Source: Ceratopteris richardii (Eukaryota > Streptophyta > Polypodiopsida > Polypodiales > Pteridaceae). Taken from it: 64,000 bases of DNA. The translations under genes were made by a program, and so were the position numbers. The notes under the pieces were generated by a model that saw only the letters and a list, made by a program, of their open reading frames with translations, was not told where the DNA came from and ran no database searches. Shown piece after piece: positions 35,435-49,559 of the stretch. The stretch covers positions 104,898,758 to 104,962,757 of the forward strand of contig CM035433.1 in the NCBI GenBank assembly GCA_020310875.1, read 5' to 3'. Positions within the stretch are counted from its first letter, which is position 1. The number at the start of each line of letters is the position of its first letter.

Positions 35435-36829
35435 ATCCTAACATATATATCTTTATTAGTAGAGCACCAACATGAGGAATACATGCTTCAAAACCATCTG
35501 ATGCTTGGTAGAATAGAAAACAAGATGTATCACATTTGAAAGTGTTTGCTTGTACTTGCTATGTTTTGATACCAAGTGAGCTTAGAAGCAAGCTTGATGA
35601 TAGATGTGAGAGATGTGTATTCGTAGAGTGCAAGTGAGTAAAAGGGGTACAGATAAAACAATCCCACAACCAAGAAGTTAAGGTTCTTAAGAGATATTAG
35701 ATTAGATAGAAAACAAACATATCAAGGTTAATGGAAAGGTGAAGTAAGAAGATCTCATAGGGTAAGGTATCCAATTGACAGGCTCACTTATCACTCATTT
35801 ATCGCTAGGAACTATGCATATATGAGAAAATTTATTGAACAATCCACATGCTTTGAAAGAGAAAATACATGCATGGAATGACAGGAGGCTATGCAAGATG
35901 AAATCAAATCCTTGAAGGAAAATCACCCTTGGACATTGGTGCCAGGGAATAAAGAGATGAAAATTATTGGAAACGAGTGGGTATGTACGGTAAAGAATCA
36001 ATTAGATGGTAGTATAAATCAAGGCATGTATCTAAAGGGATTGCTAATATATATGGAGTGGACTATGAAGTAATCTTTAGCCCTATGGCAAAGATGACTA
36101 GTATGAGAACAATCATTATGATTGCAACTAGCGAGCATTGGATGATGTATCAACTAGATGTGAAGAATGTTTGTCCTAAATGGAGAGCTAGAGGAGGTGG
36201 TATACATGGAATAATGACTAGGGTTTGATGATAGAACCATAGGATATTATCTTTGTAGGTTAATGAAGGCACTCTATGCTCTCAAAAAAGTCCCAAGGGC
36301 ATGGAATCAAAGGCTTCTAAACTACTTGATGAGTTTTCAATACCAAAAAAGCAAGGTTTATCCATCATTTCTCTACAAAAGAGAAGGTGAAGCATGTTTC
36401 TACTTATGTGTGTATGTACATGACATGATTATTACAATGATCATGAACAAGACATCAAGGACATTAACAAGAGATGTGGGAAGGAGTTCAAGATCAAAGA
36501 CCTTGCAGATCTAAGATATTTTCTAGTTATTGATGATTCATATACAAAGGTAATGGTATCTGGTTCATGCAAAGCAAATACATCTTGGATGAACTGAAGA
36601 TGTATGGACTTATAGGTTGCAAACCATTAAGAAATCCAATGGAAGTGAATAAAAAATTTACTTCAATGGAATAAAGTGGAGGATGCACACACCTATCACA
36701 AGGCCTAATATAGCATATAGAGTTGGTGTGTTATCCCAATTCATGCAGACTACTAGGGTTCCTCATTTACTTGCATGTAAGAGATTAATTAGATATCTCA
36801 AAGGTACTTTGAATGAAGGTCTTTTCTAT
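35435..36829 (+). pseudogene. Copia B2 relic (integrase end, RT, RNase H start)
   Basis: Linker with KGYR, NPTTKKLRF and SHRVRYPIDRLTYHS, then RT from 35882. It shares with B1 the TGA replacing Trp before QEAMQ. The RT active box reads YVHD (about 36411), a change shared with B4. RNase H-proximal sequence (TRPNIAYRVGVLSQFMQ, KRLIRYLKGTLNEGL) ends at TCTAT (36825-36829), where element X begins. The remainder of this B copy is found inverted at 40389-41906. Confidence 0.87.
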
Positions 36830-37301
36830 TGTAATAAAGTAAGTCTATGGTCTAGGGATCCGACTGCTCCAGATAGATCTAAAATCGGACACCGTTTGAT
36901 CACTCCTCTGTAGGACCAAAGATCTCAAGAATAGACTCGAGCATAAGTTCATGTGCTCTCATATTCAAGTGATTCACTTAGCCTAGTGGTTAAGACTCAT
37001 GGTTGTGAAGGAGGAGGTCTTGGGTTCAATCCCCATGGGGAGCATGGGGAGTGAATTTTGCCCAAGAAGCTCTAGAGCCTTCTAACTCAAGTTAACATGA
37101 GTTAATTTGAGTCTTGAGAGACTTAACTTGAGTGGTGATTACAACCACCACTAGTGGACTCTAGTGGAAGGTAATAAAGCAGTGGTCAAGATCACTCCAA
37201 CCACTAGTAGAATCTAGTGGAAGATATGAAAGGAGTGGAGAAGATTGCACATGCACTTGTGGACTCTAGTTACATTTGTGGTCCTCGTTGACTCAAGTAG
37301 C
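36830..37301 (+). repeat. 5' LTR of X1, truncated
   Basis: Starts TGTAATAAAGTAAGTC after target TCTAT. Compared with X2 it lacks about 75 bp of LTR plus the primer site and about 110 bp of leader. The junction is at AGCTTTATG. Confidence 0.82.
36972..37045 (+). other. tRNA-like pol III promoter module inside the X LTR
   Basis: A box TAGCCTAGTGG (36979-36989) and B box GGTTCAATCCC (37023-37033) both match the tRNA consensus exactly, with tRNA-like spacing of 33 nt and GC pairing around the B box (GGGTTCAATCCCC). The same module is in the other two X LTRs (42250-42304 and 63296-63349, minus strand), so it is part of the LTR and not a later insertion. Confidence 0.75.
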
Positions 37302-40300
37302 TTTATGCGAGCAATATACTATGTATGTCCATGCAATTATTCTTCTTTCTTTGACGTTGGATTTTGATAGTAAACCTCATCTCTTTCAATTTTGGAAGTA
37401 AAAGATTATCTTGTCTAGCTCCACAATTGTAGAACGTGAGCTTTGAGCTCACAACGTATCGATGGTTGTCCAATCTTCTAACCATGGAGTAAAATGAGGA
37501 GTGACTGTTGCGATTTGCGGTTGATAATATATATGCAGATCTCCTCAATAGTCTGTAGCTTCCGGATTTGAGCTCGCTCCCTTAATAGAATGATTTTGTA
37601 GAGGCAAAACTCAGATCTAGAGGTGTCGCAAGCTCCAAACGAGAGTATTGAACTCACCACCATTTTAGATCAGGCCTTTCCTTTATCCATGAGAGCAAGC
37701 TGGTAGTTATAAAGTTTTGGCGCCATAGAGAATGATTTTAAGCAGAATCTAGCCGAATTTAGGAATTAATCGAACACAGCCAAAGGAAACTGTGATCTGG
37801 ACGCTGCTCAACTTATTTGCCCTGCATTTTAGAGATCTGCTATCCGTGGATGAGAGGCAGAAGAGTTGTAAACATAGGGACTTGATTCCGTTAACGAGGC
37901 AGCTCCACAGATTTTGACGTAGCCATGAATTCATGCTAACTTATGCTATCCTGAAAGAGCAGAAAAGAATCATGACATCATTTTCTCACAATAGAAGCTT
38001 AGCTGTTGTACTCATGATGATCAGGCTTATGTTATTCTAACTCTGCCAATAGTTCTATATCACAATAGCCCGTTCTTTTGTCCATAGAGGATTACAAAAG
38101 CTTCAACAAAACTCAATGATTGCTAGTGTACACTCATATATTGAGTAACGAGCACCGCATATAGCTCTTCTATTTCTTCATCTGTGGATTTGATGCCGCA
38201 ATTTCTACTTGAGAGGAATTATCTATCTGCATTGGGCTCTTTGTGGTATTTATGTGCTAGTAAACACCACTATCCAGTCGTTGTACTGAAGCGAAAGCAT
38301 CTGAGTGAGCTGGAGGATTTTTCGATGAATCTTTGTCGCAACCTCCAGTTTGGAGGTGCACCTATCCATTTTGAGTGATTAACACCTTGCGCAAGTATTT
38401 TTCTTCAACAGAAATCAAACGCTTCTTGATTTTCAGCAGCAGAAGTTCATGGAGATCTTCGAATTCATCGGCTGGAGACTATTTTTCTTTTTGATGCTTC
38501 TCATGCTCTGTAAAAGTTTATGATTCAGTAGCAAAAAGATTAGATGGGTAATGCAGCTATGGAGATTTGATGTTGTTACCCCATCAAATGACGATTGCCC
38601 TGTAATCCACAGGAGGAAAAAGATGGTCGACATCGAAATTTATCTGCCAGCTCCTTATTGTGTATCGTTTGTATCACCGAGCTCAAAAGTAATAAACTAG
38701 ATAAAGAGATAGAGGTCTGCAATCTCAATGTTGGTTGCAGCCCTCAAGTATTGTACTACCTATCGCACCTTCTAGAACAGATCTTTTGTACGATGAAAAA
38801 ACAAGTTCATTGGATGTCTGTTGACCGCAATTTTTGCGGAATTTTGCGAGGCCCAGATAGAACTCGCATCTGTATATGGAGCCCCCAACATTGTTGACAA
38901 TTGATCTTACATACTGCCATCGCTGATAGTTGATCTTAACCAAGAGTGCAAATATCTTTAACGATTCAAAATTGTTGCAGACCTACGACTTTGCTCGCAG
39001 TTCTGCTCATGAAAGTTTTTGAGCTCCTTCTTTCTTCTCCAACACTTTTCTCATCTGGTTTCAAGAGCAAAAGAAAATATTATTGTTCTTATGTCAGAGC
39101 CAGGTAGCACCTAAAGATCGATGCAGGGCATGAAGATCGATGCTCAATTTGTATGTTTAGAGAAGCAAAACCCTACCTTCTTTTAATAGATGTAACCTAC
39201 TACGGGGCTCAGGATTCGATCATATGACAATAATTTACAAGTATGATGCTTCAACCATGAAGCAGTAACGGATTGTCTTAGCAATATATGTTGCTCAGAC
39301 ATTCCTTTTGTAGTTACACGGGGCATGATGTGAAGTACCACATAGAAGAAACCCTATGTCCTATGACAGGGCATTCTCATCATGCCCATGAGATCACAAG
39401 TTCAAGACCTCCACACGATCTTCCAGAACCTCTCAAATGAATTAGAAGATCCAATTCATAGATAATCCACAACATTGAATGGGCAATCAAAATAGTAAGC
39501 TGTTCCAAGTCTCAATAGAGTAGATATTCCATATGTAGTTTGCAACCATGTCTATGGCAATTAAGTCTCGGGAGGGTAAAACATACAGTTTATCTATCCT
39601 GAAAAGGATTTCAGTGCAATCCAAAAGCATAAGCGGATGCTTAGACTTAATTAGTAGAGAGATTCATAAATCCCTTGGGTAGCTACTTAAAAGCTTTTGT
39701 TAAAAAGTAAACTAAAGACAAATAGAAAATCACTCTTGTCGCTACGAATCAGTCCAGAATAACCAATATGACTTGAATTGAGAAAATTCAAGTACTTGGA
39801 ATTCTAAGTGGTTTTCACTTGAAAATTGGAGCAGAGAAGAAGTGATATTCTATCAAGAGGTTTTAAAGTTTCCAAGATAAAGGCATGAGACTGTGAAACG
39901 ATCATGCAAAGGAATTAAAACCTAGAATATCAAGTTAGAGGTAATGCCTGAAACTTCAAAGAGTTGAAGTGAAAAGGTCCTCTATCAAGATATGTTTATA
40001 CTTTAGGATAAATATCAAACACACATTAGTGTGATTATAAAATAGGGTGGTATGGGACGCCAGATTTTATACTTAGATTGATGGAGGAAAGATGGTATGG
40101 GACATCGGATCGTGTAATGATAGTTTTCGTTTAGTCCTAAAATAAATCTTGAAGTTAGATTTGATCTTAAATGAAATTAAAACTTCCAAGGATAACTTTT
40201 GATTCAAGGAGTATAAAAGTAGGATCTCAAGATACATCAAGATCAAGTTGGTAAGAAGATATGAAGTAGGTAGCTTCCAATTTCTTCTTGAAACACTTCA

Positions 40301-40388
40301 AGCTAAAGTGTTGATGATTCGGAAATATTTGATAAATTTCTAAAAGAGTAAGACTTTGACTTTGAACTGAATCTTTCAACTCTGCAAA

Positions 40389-41906
40389 AGACTCCCAAAT
40401 ATAATTTAAGCATTTTTCTCATAATTGAAATTATTTTTATTATCATAAAATTATTCGGTCTCTTTTTCTCACTCCATGTTCTGGTATTAGTGTGTTTGCC
40501 TATCATGCTTCTCATTCAATAATGCAACATGTAAGTAAAGCTTCTTATCAAATATTTGCTCCAATGATTAATGTTTTGCTTTCCAAATATCATCTCAGTA
40601 GCATGTATGGAGTACTTATCTTGTGTTACTTGATGGAAAAATATACATCTTCCCTATGCAACTTGAAGCATGAACGGCCTCACATGTATGCTCGTAGATA
40701 TCTCTATTCACATAAATCAATGGCTCCTTCACTTCCTTTGGACATAACCCAGTAGCCTTTAGTCACTCAAACTAGACCACACGACCTTTCTAACGCAACT
40801 CATCCCACTCAAAGTACTTTCTTCTACTCTCAAAATCAATACCTCCAAGATAGGCTATGCACTACATTCACTACACATGCACATAGAGGCCACTGTTCAC
40901 TCTACACTTGATTTCTTGCATAATGTTCATAGCTTAGACTTAAGTTTTGACCCAAATTTAGATGACTATAGTAGCGTTCCAACAAGCCAAAGATTGCAAG
41001 AATAGATACCATATCATTAGGGAATTTTGCTCAAAACATAGAGCTAACTAGCTCTTTCATAGAGAAAATAGTGTGTGAGCTATGGCCGTCGGCTACTCAA
41101 AGTATGAAGAAGATACTCAAACAAGTAGATGGTTTGGTTAGGAAGTGGCCTACTAGCATATTCAAAACCCAAAGTGATAACAAGCACGTGATTATATCAA
41201 TTCAATGTACATGATGTGTTCATATGAGTTGGAAAAGATTCCCTAAATTATAGGATGCTCTTTTCGCTCAAATTAAAATTGAATGCACAAATAAACGTGG
41301 TTGGATCCTTGCTTCATAATGATCCAAGTTTCATCAATTCAGATGGTTCATATGCTGCTAAGGTTCAAGCTTCATTTTCAACACTCCCCCTCAAGCTTCA
41401 ACCTTCAAGTCCTCACCCTAACTTCATCACTCCAATGCCTCTTTTAAACATTATTAGACTGGTAGAGTCCAATGCTTTGGTGCACATATCTGCACATTGA
41501 TATTTGATGCTTATGTGTTGGATTTGTACCTCCTTAGCCAACATCTTCTCTCTATTGTAATGATAATGTACTTCTATATGTTTGCTACTAGCATTGAACA
41601 CGTGATCGGTAGATAGGTACACATGACCCATGTTCTCACGCATGATTGGAAATTCTTTTACCTACGAATTGAATCCAACCATAATGTTCTTGAGTCACAT
41701 GAGCTCACATGTAACTTGTGCTAATGCTCTCTACTTAGCTTCTAGCGAAGATAGGCTAACTATATGTTGCTTCTTTTCCATCCATGAAATGAACTTCTTT
41801 CCTTACATCACTCCATATCCACTTGTACTCCTCGTATCTTCTTTGGATCCTGCCCAACCAAGATTCATATATGCTTTCACCTACAAATCATCTTCCAAAG
41901 GATAGA
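40389..41906 (-). mobile_element. Copia B3: RNase H end, 3' LTR and flank, inverted
   Basis: On the minus strand: target TCTAT (41906-41902), then TATCCTTTGGAAGATG and RNase H to 41413 (KHIEVHYHYNREKM, KYQCADMCTKAL), the polypurine tract, LTR 41383-40631 (753 bp) and the flank 40630-40389 shared with B1. It is the missing right half of B2, flipped. Confidence 0.85.
40631..41383 (-). repeat. 3' LTR of copia B3
   Basis: TGTTGAAAATGAAGC to CCATCA on the minus strand, same length as the B1 LTR. Confidence 0.82.
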
Positions 41907-42453
41907 TGCAACAACCTAAGAATTATGACCACCACATGCTAGAGCGATGACTCTTTTCCCAACCTTATGCATGTATATATAGCTGTTTGAAACAACGAGG
42001 ACCACAAATGTAACTAGAGTCCACAAGTGCACGTGAAGTCTCCTCCAATCCTTTCATATCTTTGACTAGAGTCTACTAGTGGTTGGAGTGATCTCAACCA
42101 CTACTTTAGTACCTTCCAATAGAGTCCACTAGTGGTGGTTGTACTCACCACTCGAGTTAAGTCTCTCAAGACTCAAATTAACTCACGTTAACTTGAGTTA
42201 GAAGGCTCTATAGCTTCTTGGGCAAAACGCTCTCCCCATGCTCCCCATCGGGATTGAACCCAAGACCTCGTCCTTCACAACCATGAGACTTAACCACTAG
42301 GCTAAGTGAATCACTTGAATATGAGAGCACATGAACTTATGCTTGAGTCTATTCTTGAGATCTTTGGTCCTACAAGCAAGTGACCAGACATTGTCTAATT
42401 TGAGATATGTCTAAAGCAGTCGGATCCCTAGACCATAGACTTACTTTATTACA
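41907..42453 (-). repeat. 3' LTR of X1
   Basis: 547 bp, minus strand TGTAATAAAG to GGTTGTTGCA, flanked on the B side by TCTAT (ATAGA on the plus strand, 41902-41906). Contains the tRNA-like module (A box 42304-42294, B box 42259-42249). Confidence 0.88.
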
Positions 42454-42466
42454 TTTTTCCCCCCTT
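42454..42466 (-). other. Polypurine tract of X1
   Basis: AAGGGGGGAAAAA on the minus strand, directly upstream of the 3' LTR start. Confidence 0.8.
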
Positions 42467-43837
42467 GCGAAAGATTTTCATCCTCGAAAATAAAGCTATA
42501 TATAATTAGCATAGTCAACCCTGAGCCTCATGTTCTTAAACCAAAAGAACATGGTCGTGTTGTAAAACTAGAAGAACATGTCTCATCTCTGTGGTGGGAT
42601 CCTTGCCCAAATGATTCAAAACACCGTCCGGTTTTGCACTTTGATAAACTAGTCAAAGTACAAAGTAGTGAATGAATAATAAGGGTGGGTCTTAAAACAT
42701 CCCTAGCCTCATCATTGTGTCTCGATGTGCGATCTAGGCATAAACATATGAAATGGATAGTATCTAATTACTAGTCCATTTCTGAGCATGACTGGTGCAT
42801 GTACTTTAGTAACTACGATGGGATTTGTATCCCAATGAAGACTTTGAGAACTCTTGATGCACTTGAATTTGTTTTGGAAAACTTGAAGTTTGGTTGATCC
42901 AAACATCTGACTTGGATGTTTGTACAATAGTTAACTCCCAACCAATAGTTAATTGATTTCGTCACCCGACTTGAGAACTACTTGGTATTAATAGGCTTGA
43001 AAATTCTATGTAAATTGTAGGAGAAAGGTTTCCATTTACTTTGGATCAACCTTACTATATCTTGACCAAGTCAAGTTCAAAATGAAAATCGCCCAACTTA
43101 GGACATTTTTCTCAAACACTTCAGCTAAAAGTTCTTGAGAATTGTTAATCTTATGAGCAATTCCTAACTTCCCTGTTCGAGAGTATACACGACTCTAGGA
43201 AATCATAAGCGTTATGCTAGTAACTAGAAGCTAACCCAAATTAATAATTCAATCTTGGACTTGCTATCTTTTGAAGATTGAATAAGTTCTTATACAGAAC
43301 ATCTGTCTAGGATGTTTACTTTAGTTATCTAGTTCCAATTGGCAACCCTGAACTTTTGCAAAAGAAATCAGATACCATATCTGAGTCAATTCCAAAAGAT
43401 TTGGAAAGTGGAAGGAAATAACTAAAACACTATATAACTATTCAAAACTCTAAGATATAAACTTGCTATGAGTCAAATACTTGATGATCCAACACTTTAG
43501 CTCAAGACTTCAACTTCTTAACAATCTGTTTCAACAAGGTATTGAAGCATTTTTTTTACTATCTTTAAGAGAAAGAAACCCGATTCTCAAAAAGATTCAC
43601 AAAGTATATCTAAACAACATCCAACCACAAAATACTAATGTGGTATCCAACATTAGTGTGTTGACTCACTGAGTTTCTACTGATGAGTTTTTACTCAAAC
43701 AATGCTTCACTTGAGACTAAGTTCATGCCTATATTCAATCTTTATGAATTCTTATTGGGAATGGAATTCTTGTGCATTTCTTTAAGTCAAAAGTTTGAAT
43801 TTTACCAAGTTACACTAAGAACTTGTTGCTTGACTTG

Positions 43838-45901
43838 CATATGCACTAGTGCCTGAACAACATCATAGAAAATTGGATGATAAGGCAGTAAAATGTATTT
43901 TTGTTGGGTACAGTTCTGAAAGTAAAGGTTGTCGTCTTTATCATCCACAGACTAAATGCATTCTGGTTAGCTATGATGTTAACTTTGTGGAAGATGCTAT
44001 TGAGCCATTGCTTTTATGTACTGAGGAGACATCTGTTAGCTCCAAAGACATGTATGATACTTTGATGCCTCTTTTTACAGGTGGACAGTCTAATGCTGGT
44101 CCTAATGAGGCAACTTCTCAGCCTTTGCAAGTTTCATATGATGATGCATATGATTCCATTTCTGATGCAGATTTAAATGATGCACTTGTTGATGAGAGAG
44201 TTGATATTGAGCAGACAAAAACTATGCCAAAATGGCTGGTGTAAACTTTGCGTGACAGTAATTTAGATGCACCTTTGTCATATCATACTCGTTCAGGCTC
44301 TCATAGTGCCTCCTTTGCATCAGATTGCTATGCTATGGCTGCGTCTAGTCTCTGTGATGAGAATGAGCCTATTTCTTTTGATGAAGCACATAATTCAAAA
44401 AATTGGATGGCTGCTATGCAATCTGAATATGATGCTATAATGAAGAATGGTACATGGTCTTTATGTGACTTGCCTCTTGGCAAGAAGGCCATTTGCACTA
44501 AGTGGGTATACAAGCTGAAGCATAAATCTGATGGTACAGTTGACAGGTATAAGGCTAGGCTTGTTGCAAAGGGTTATGCACAGGAAAGAGGCATTGATTT
44601 TGATGAGACCTTTGCACCTACATGCCGTATGACTACTGTTCGGAGAATTTGTGCACTTGCAGCCCATCACGGTTGGAATGTACATCAGTTGGACATTAAA
44701 ACAACATTTCTGAATGGTGACTTGCATGAAGAAGTGTATGTTTTTCAGCCCCGTGGATTTGTGCAGAAAGGGCATGAAAACCAGCTGTGCAGGTTAAAGA
44801 AGGCATTATATGGTTTAAAGCAAGCACCATGTGCTTGGTATGAGAAGATACATGCCTATCTGGTTGCACATGGTTTTGAGAACTTTCCAACTGAAAGCAT
44901 CTTATATGTTAAGCGTGCTAATGATGTGCTTCTGATCATTGTTGTCTATCTTGACGACATGCTACTCACTGGTCCTATTGAGAAGCATATTGGTGATTTC
45001 AAGGCTGATTTGCAAGCCTCATTTGAGATGTCTGATTTGGGGCATTGGCATCACTATTTGGGCATTCACTTTATGCAAGTTGATGGTGGAATGGCTTTGT
45101 GTCAAACGAAATATATTGACACATTATTGTAGTGTTTTGGCCTTGAAGACTGTAAGCCTATTGCCACTCCTATGGAGACAGGTTTACGATTGAGTCTTCA
45201 TGATGTTGGAGAGGCATTTGATGCTGTTCTCTATCAGCAAGCTGTTGGATGCTTGATTTACTTATGCATTACTCGGCCAGATATTCAGTTTGCTGTCTCA
45301 CAGATGAGCAGGTTTATGCATTGCCCAGGAGTCACACATTGGAAGGCGGTTAAGCGCATCTTTCACTACTTGAGTGGTACTCGACTACTTGGGTTTTTTT
45401 ATCCCGGGGGGATCACTACCGCTAGATTTGCATGCTTTTTCTGACTCAGATTGGGCTGGTTGCTATGACACTCGTATGTCTACCAGTGGTTTTTGCTTCA
45501 TGCTTGGTAGCTCATGTATATCTTGGTTGAGCAAGAAGCAGCCTACTGTGGCCACTTCGCGTTGTGAGGCTGAGTATAGGGAAGCTTTCATAGCAACTGT
45601 TGCGTGTGTGTGGCTCAGACGCCTTATGGCTGATTTGGGTGTTGGCCAGTCTTCTGCCACCACCATCTTCATTGACAGTCAGAGCGCATTGGGAGTTGCA
45701 AGGAACCCTATGATCCATGCTCGCACTAAGCACATTGAGGTGTATTATCACTATGTCAGGGAGAGGTTCTCTGCTGGGGAGATCAGCTTGGCATATGTGC
45801 CCATGCAGGAGAACATTGCAGACCTTTTCACGAAGGCTCTGCCTAGGGAGAAGTTTGAAGCTTTCCGCAAAGCTTTGGGCTTACTTCCTTTTGTGGAGTG
45901 A
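43838..45901 (+). pseudogene. Copia E pol (integrase end, RT, RNase H)
   Basis: Integrase end VPEQHHRKLDDKAVKCIFVG, then RT with KAICTKWVYKLKHKSDG, QLDIKTTFLNG (about 44690) and YLDDMLL (about 44947), then RNase H with DLHAFSDSDWAG (about 45422), SKKQPTVATS and KHIEVYYHYVRERF, and a proper C-terminus (DLFTKALPREKFEAF). Damage is light: TAA at 44242-44244, TAG at 45130-45132, and one frame shift at the T-run near 45400. Otherwise the frame is open, so this relic is younger than B or C. Confidence 0.92.
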
Positions 45902-45975
45902 TTTCCACATAGCTTGACACTTCCTTATACATGAGTGCTAGCTCCTTGTTCACTGCATCACTCCTAGGGGGGAGT

Positions 45976-46990
<1,015 letters not shown>

Positions 46991-48445
46991 GCTAGATAGA
47001 TGTTTAGTGTTGAGCAAAGTTCCCTAATAATTTTGTATCTAGTTCTTGTAATCTTTGGTTTCTTAGAATGCTCGAAGCTCATATCTCATTTTATCCTATT
47101 ATGATGGAAATTAGTTTTGGATTGAGTAGTTGTCTCTCTATGCATGCTTAGTGAATGCACTAAATAGTATGTCTTGGAGGCATCACTTCTCATAATAGGG
47201 TTAACCATTTTGAGTGAACTAACTTGAATTACAAAGGTCCCATACTATATTATGATTGTGAAAAATCTCTAATGTCTATTTTGCAAGAGCTAAAGAATCA
47301 TCACTTTGAGTGAATAGAGGTATCTATGAGCATACTTGTGAGGAAATCTATGGTTCAAGATGCATAGGGAAGGTGTACATTCTATCATCAGTGCTATAAT
47401 ATAATTTTGACACATAGAGGAGCTCAAGAGAATAAGAAGGAAACATTGGAAGACTTGGAGGAAGGTGCACTATTCATTCAAGTTCATGGGCTTTCAATCA
47501 ACTCGAGGGAAGTATACTATTGAAGAAGCAAGACAACTCGCCCATCTGTTTTGGTGCTTTTGAAGCATAGAGGTAAAAATATTAATACTCTTCAATCTTC
47601 ATGCATCAAAAAGTCAAAGAAGAGTAAAATATAGCACATCAAGTCAGAACATAGCACTCAAAGTGAGAAATTATATCAAAAAAAAATTCAGCCACGGAAG
47701 TTTAGAACGTCGAGCTTTCTCATGGGAAAAGGATTATGGGGTCTCATTAGTGGTACATATACTCGACCTAGATTGGGAGAGAATCCCACTTTTGTTTGGC
47801 TGAGGACTTCACAAAGTGGAATGAGAGAGATAAGAGAGTCGTATTAATCCTATCTCAACATATTAGCAATGCAATGATAGCACATATTCAAGGTCTAGAC
47901 CCTTTAATTAAAGAGTGGGAAACCCTAAAGGGACTATCATCCACTTCAACTAAATCTAGAAAGATTTAATTGAAGAATGAACTAAATACCTTAAGGAAGA
48001 CACCTAGTAGCAATATCAATGATTATAGTATGAAGATCAAAGAAGCAAGTGATTCATTGGAATCCATAGGTTGTCACATAGGTAATGATGGCCTAGTTGC
48101 ACACACATTAACTAAGCTGAGGGATGATGAGAAATGAAAGGCTTTTAACACTTTTGTGTATGTGAGAGATATGCTTCCCAAATTTGAACAACTAGTGGAC
48201 TTGATGGTGACTAAGGAGATGAGCATTTAAGGCTCAAATACAAAGCACAATTAAGTCCAAGCATCTTATGCAAATAAAAGAAGAGGTAGAGGAAGAAATC
48301 AGGGTAGAGGTAGAGCAAGGCAAATGAAAAGGATCAAATGTAGATTCTTACGAAGAAAAATGAAGCAAGTTCTCTTCATCAAGAGGAAGAGGCAAGTTTG
48401 CAGTTAGAGGAGGAATGTACAACTAGAATCAAGACAACTCATAAG
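46991..48445 (+). mobile_element. Copia C3 (LTR, leader, gag), interrupted by D3
   Basis: LTR portion 46991-47390 (ends ATCATCA), leader, gag at 47970-48230 with a TGA at about 48136 in place of Trp (EK-W-KAF), then basic linker to AACTCATAAG (48436-48445). D3 starts immediately after. ATAAG (48441-48445) is the reverse complement of the CTTAT target at D1 and D2. Confidence 0.82.
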
Positions 48446-49528
48446 TGTTGGGATAGATGGATGTACACTCCAAGAAATGAGTAGGTAGTGCCAAATCTTG
48501 CTTAGTACCAACCCCTTGTGTGTTCAGAGGTGATATGTGGGCCCTCTTAGCTTTCCAATGACAGTATACAAGTGCCTATGTACTTTGGAAATGATGTAAG
48601 AAAAGATTGAATCAAAACAGACTACTTCCAATAGAAGGATCAATGAAAATCTTCTATTTTTTATCATACACCTGCTGCTTGTTATACTTAGTGCTACCAG
48701 TAGAGTAGGAATTATAAAAATTCCTTTTAGAAGTATCTAGTTAGTTAGCTTAGTAAGCTAATGATTTCAAGTAGAATCACTTGAAATGATGCACTATACA
48801 TAGAGCAATCAATTTAGCAATTGAATCATTACCCTCGATTTTTTAGGACCTCTGTAGAGTCTGACCAATGAGTGCTTCGACATGCTTTTCTCCAAATTTG
48901 CTGAATGTATGTCCTTCACAATTTGTGAGCATGTAGATAACGTTGCGTTGATTCCAACAAGCTATAGATCATTGAAAATGGTGAAGAATTGACTAAGATA
49001 TGAGCAGCACAAGTTGACAATTATGAATGACTATAATAGAGAGATCATAGATGAACAATGTAGATGTATTGTATTAATAAACAATGTAGATGTATTGTAT
49101 TAATAAACAATGTTGTACAAGATGATAGGCTTGGTAATCATAGCCTAATGATGGTGACTAAAGTAGGATACAATGTAGACCTCACACTCGTACAAAATGT
49201 CAATGGAGAACTCGGGGATTGAACATTCTACATTCGACTTTTTTAAGTCACCTTTTAGAAGTATTACATTCAAATTTGAATTTGAATTCAACTTTTGGCT
49301 CTCTCTAAAAGTAATCCACCAATCTAGGAATTATTCTCTCTAACATAAATTCGTGATTTCTCAACCAATAAACTCCACGAGTTTGTTGAGAATTACAAAG
49401 GTGCTTCCAAGTTAAAATATCTTTTACAAATGCAAAAAGATAAAACTCTCCTAGCAATGGTTTCCATGGAGCTTCAATTGTTCATGAATCTTCTAGCCAA
49501 ATGTGTAGGCTTGAAATTTGCACCAACA
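48446..49528 (-). repeat. 3' LTR of D3
   Basis: Minus strand TGTTGGTGCAAATTTC to CCCAACA, 1083 bp. Longer than D1's LTR partly because of a 29-bp tandem duplication (ACAATGTAGATGTATTGTATTAATAA units at about 49052-49109). Confidence 0.9.
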
Positions 49529-49559
49529 GCGACCCCTCGAGCCAAAAATTTTGGCTTGG

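Larger units (their letters stand above)
36830..40388 (+). mobile_element. Element X1, 5' part (gypsy-like, non-autonomous LTR element)
   Basis: The 5' LTR (36830 to about 37301, its last ~75 bp lost) is fused by a deletion to the internal leader. About 3.1 kb of internal sequence has no recognisable gag or pol and only short frames. The same internal region lies inverted in X2 (59760-62954). The internal sequence stops at AGACTC (40388), where inverted B flank begins. The large coding-free interior fits a LARD-type derivative. Confidence 0.75.
41907..43837 (-). mobile_element. Element X1, 3' part, inverted
   Basis: 3' LTR (41907-42453) plus 1.4 kb of internal sequence matching 58690-59750 of X2. 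On the minus strand the internal region ends with TTTCGAGGATGAAAATC...CAAGGGGGGAAAAA directly before the LTR. That GAGGA-GAAAA plus G-run arrangement is typical of Ty3/gypsy 3' ends. No ORF of note. It stops at GCTTGACTT (43837), the counterpart of the breakpoint at 40388. Confidence 0.78.

Noticed and set aside
38160..38900. Possible host gene between 38160 and 38900
   Set aside because: The whole stretch lies inside element X and recurs inverted at 61270-62130, with frames not conserved.
39195..39420. Further tRNA-like boxes in the X interior (TGGTTGAAGCA with GATCGAATCC; GGTTCAAGACC in X2)
   Set aside because: One A box is imperfect with short spacing, and the other B box has no A box; weaker than the LTR module.
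40492..40755. 87-codon frame repeated at 7522-7785
   Set aside because: Conserved only because the B flank and LTR end are duplicated; no family resemblance, and it crosses the LTR boundary.
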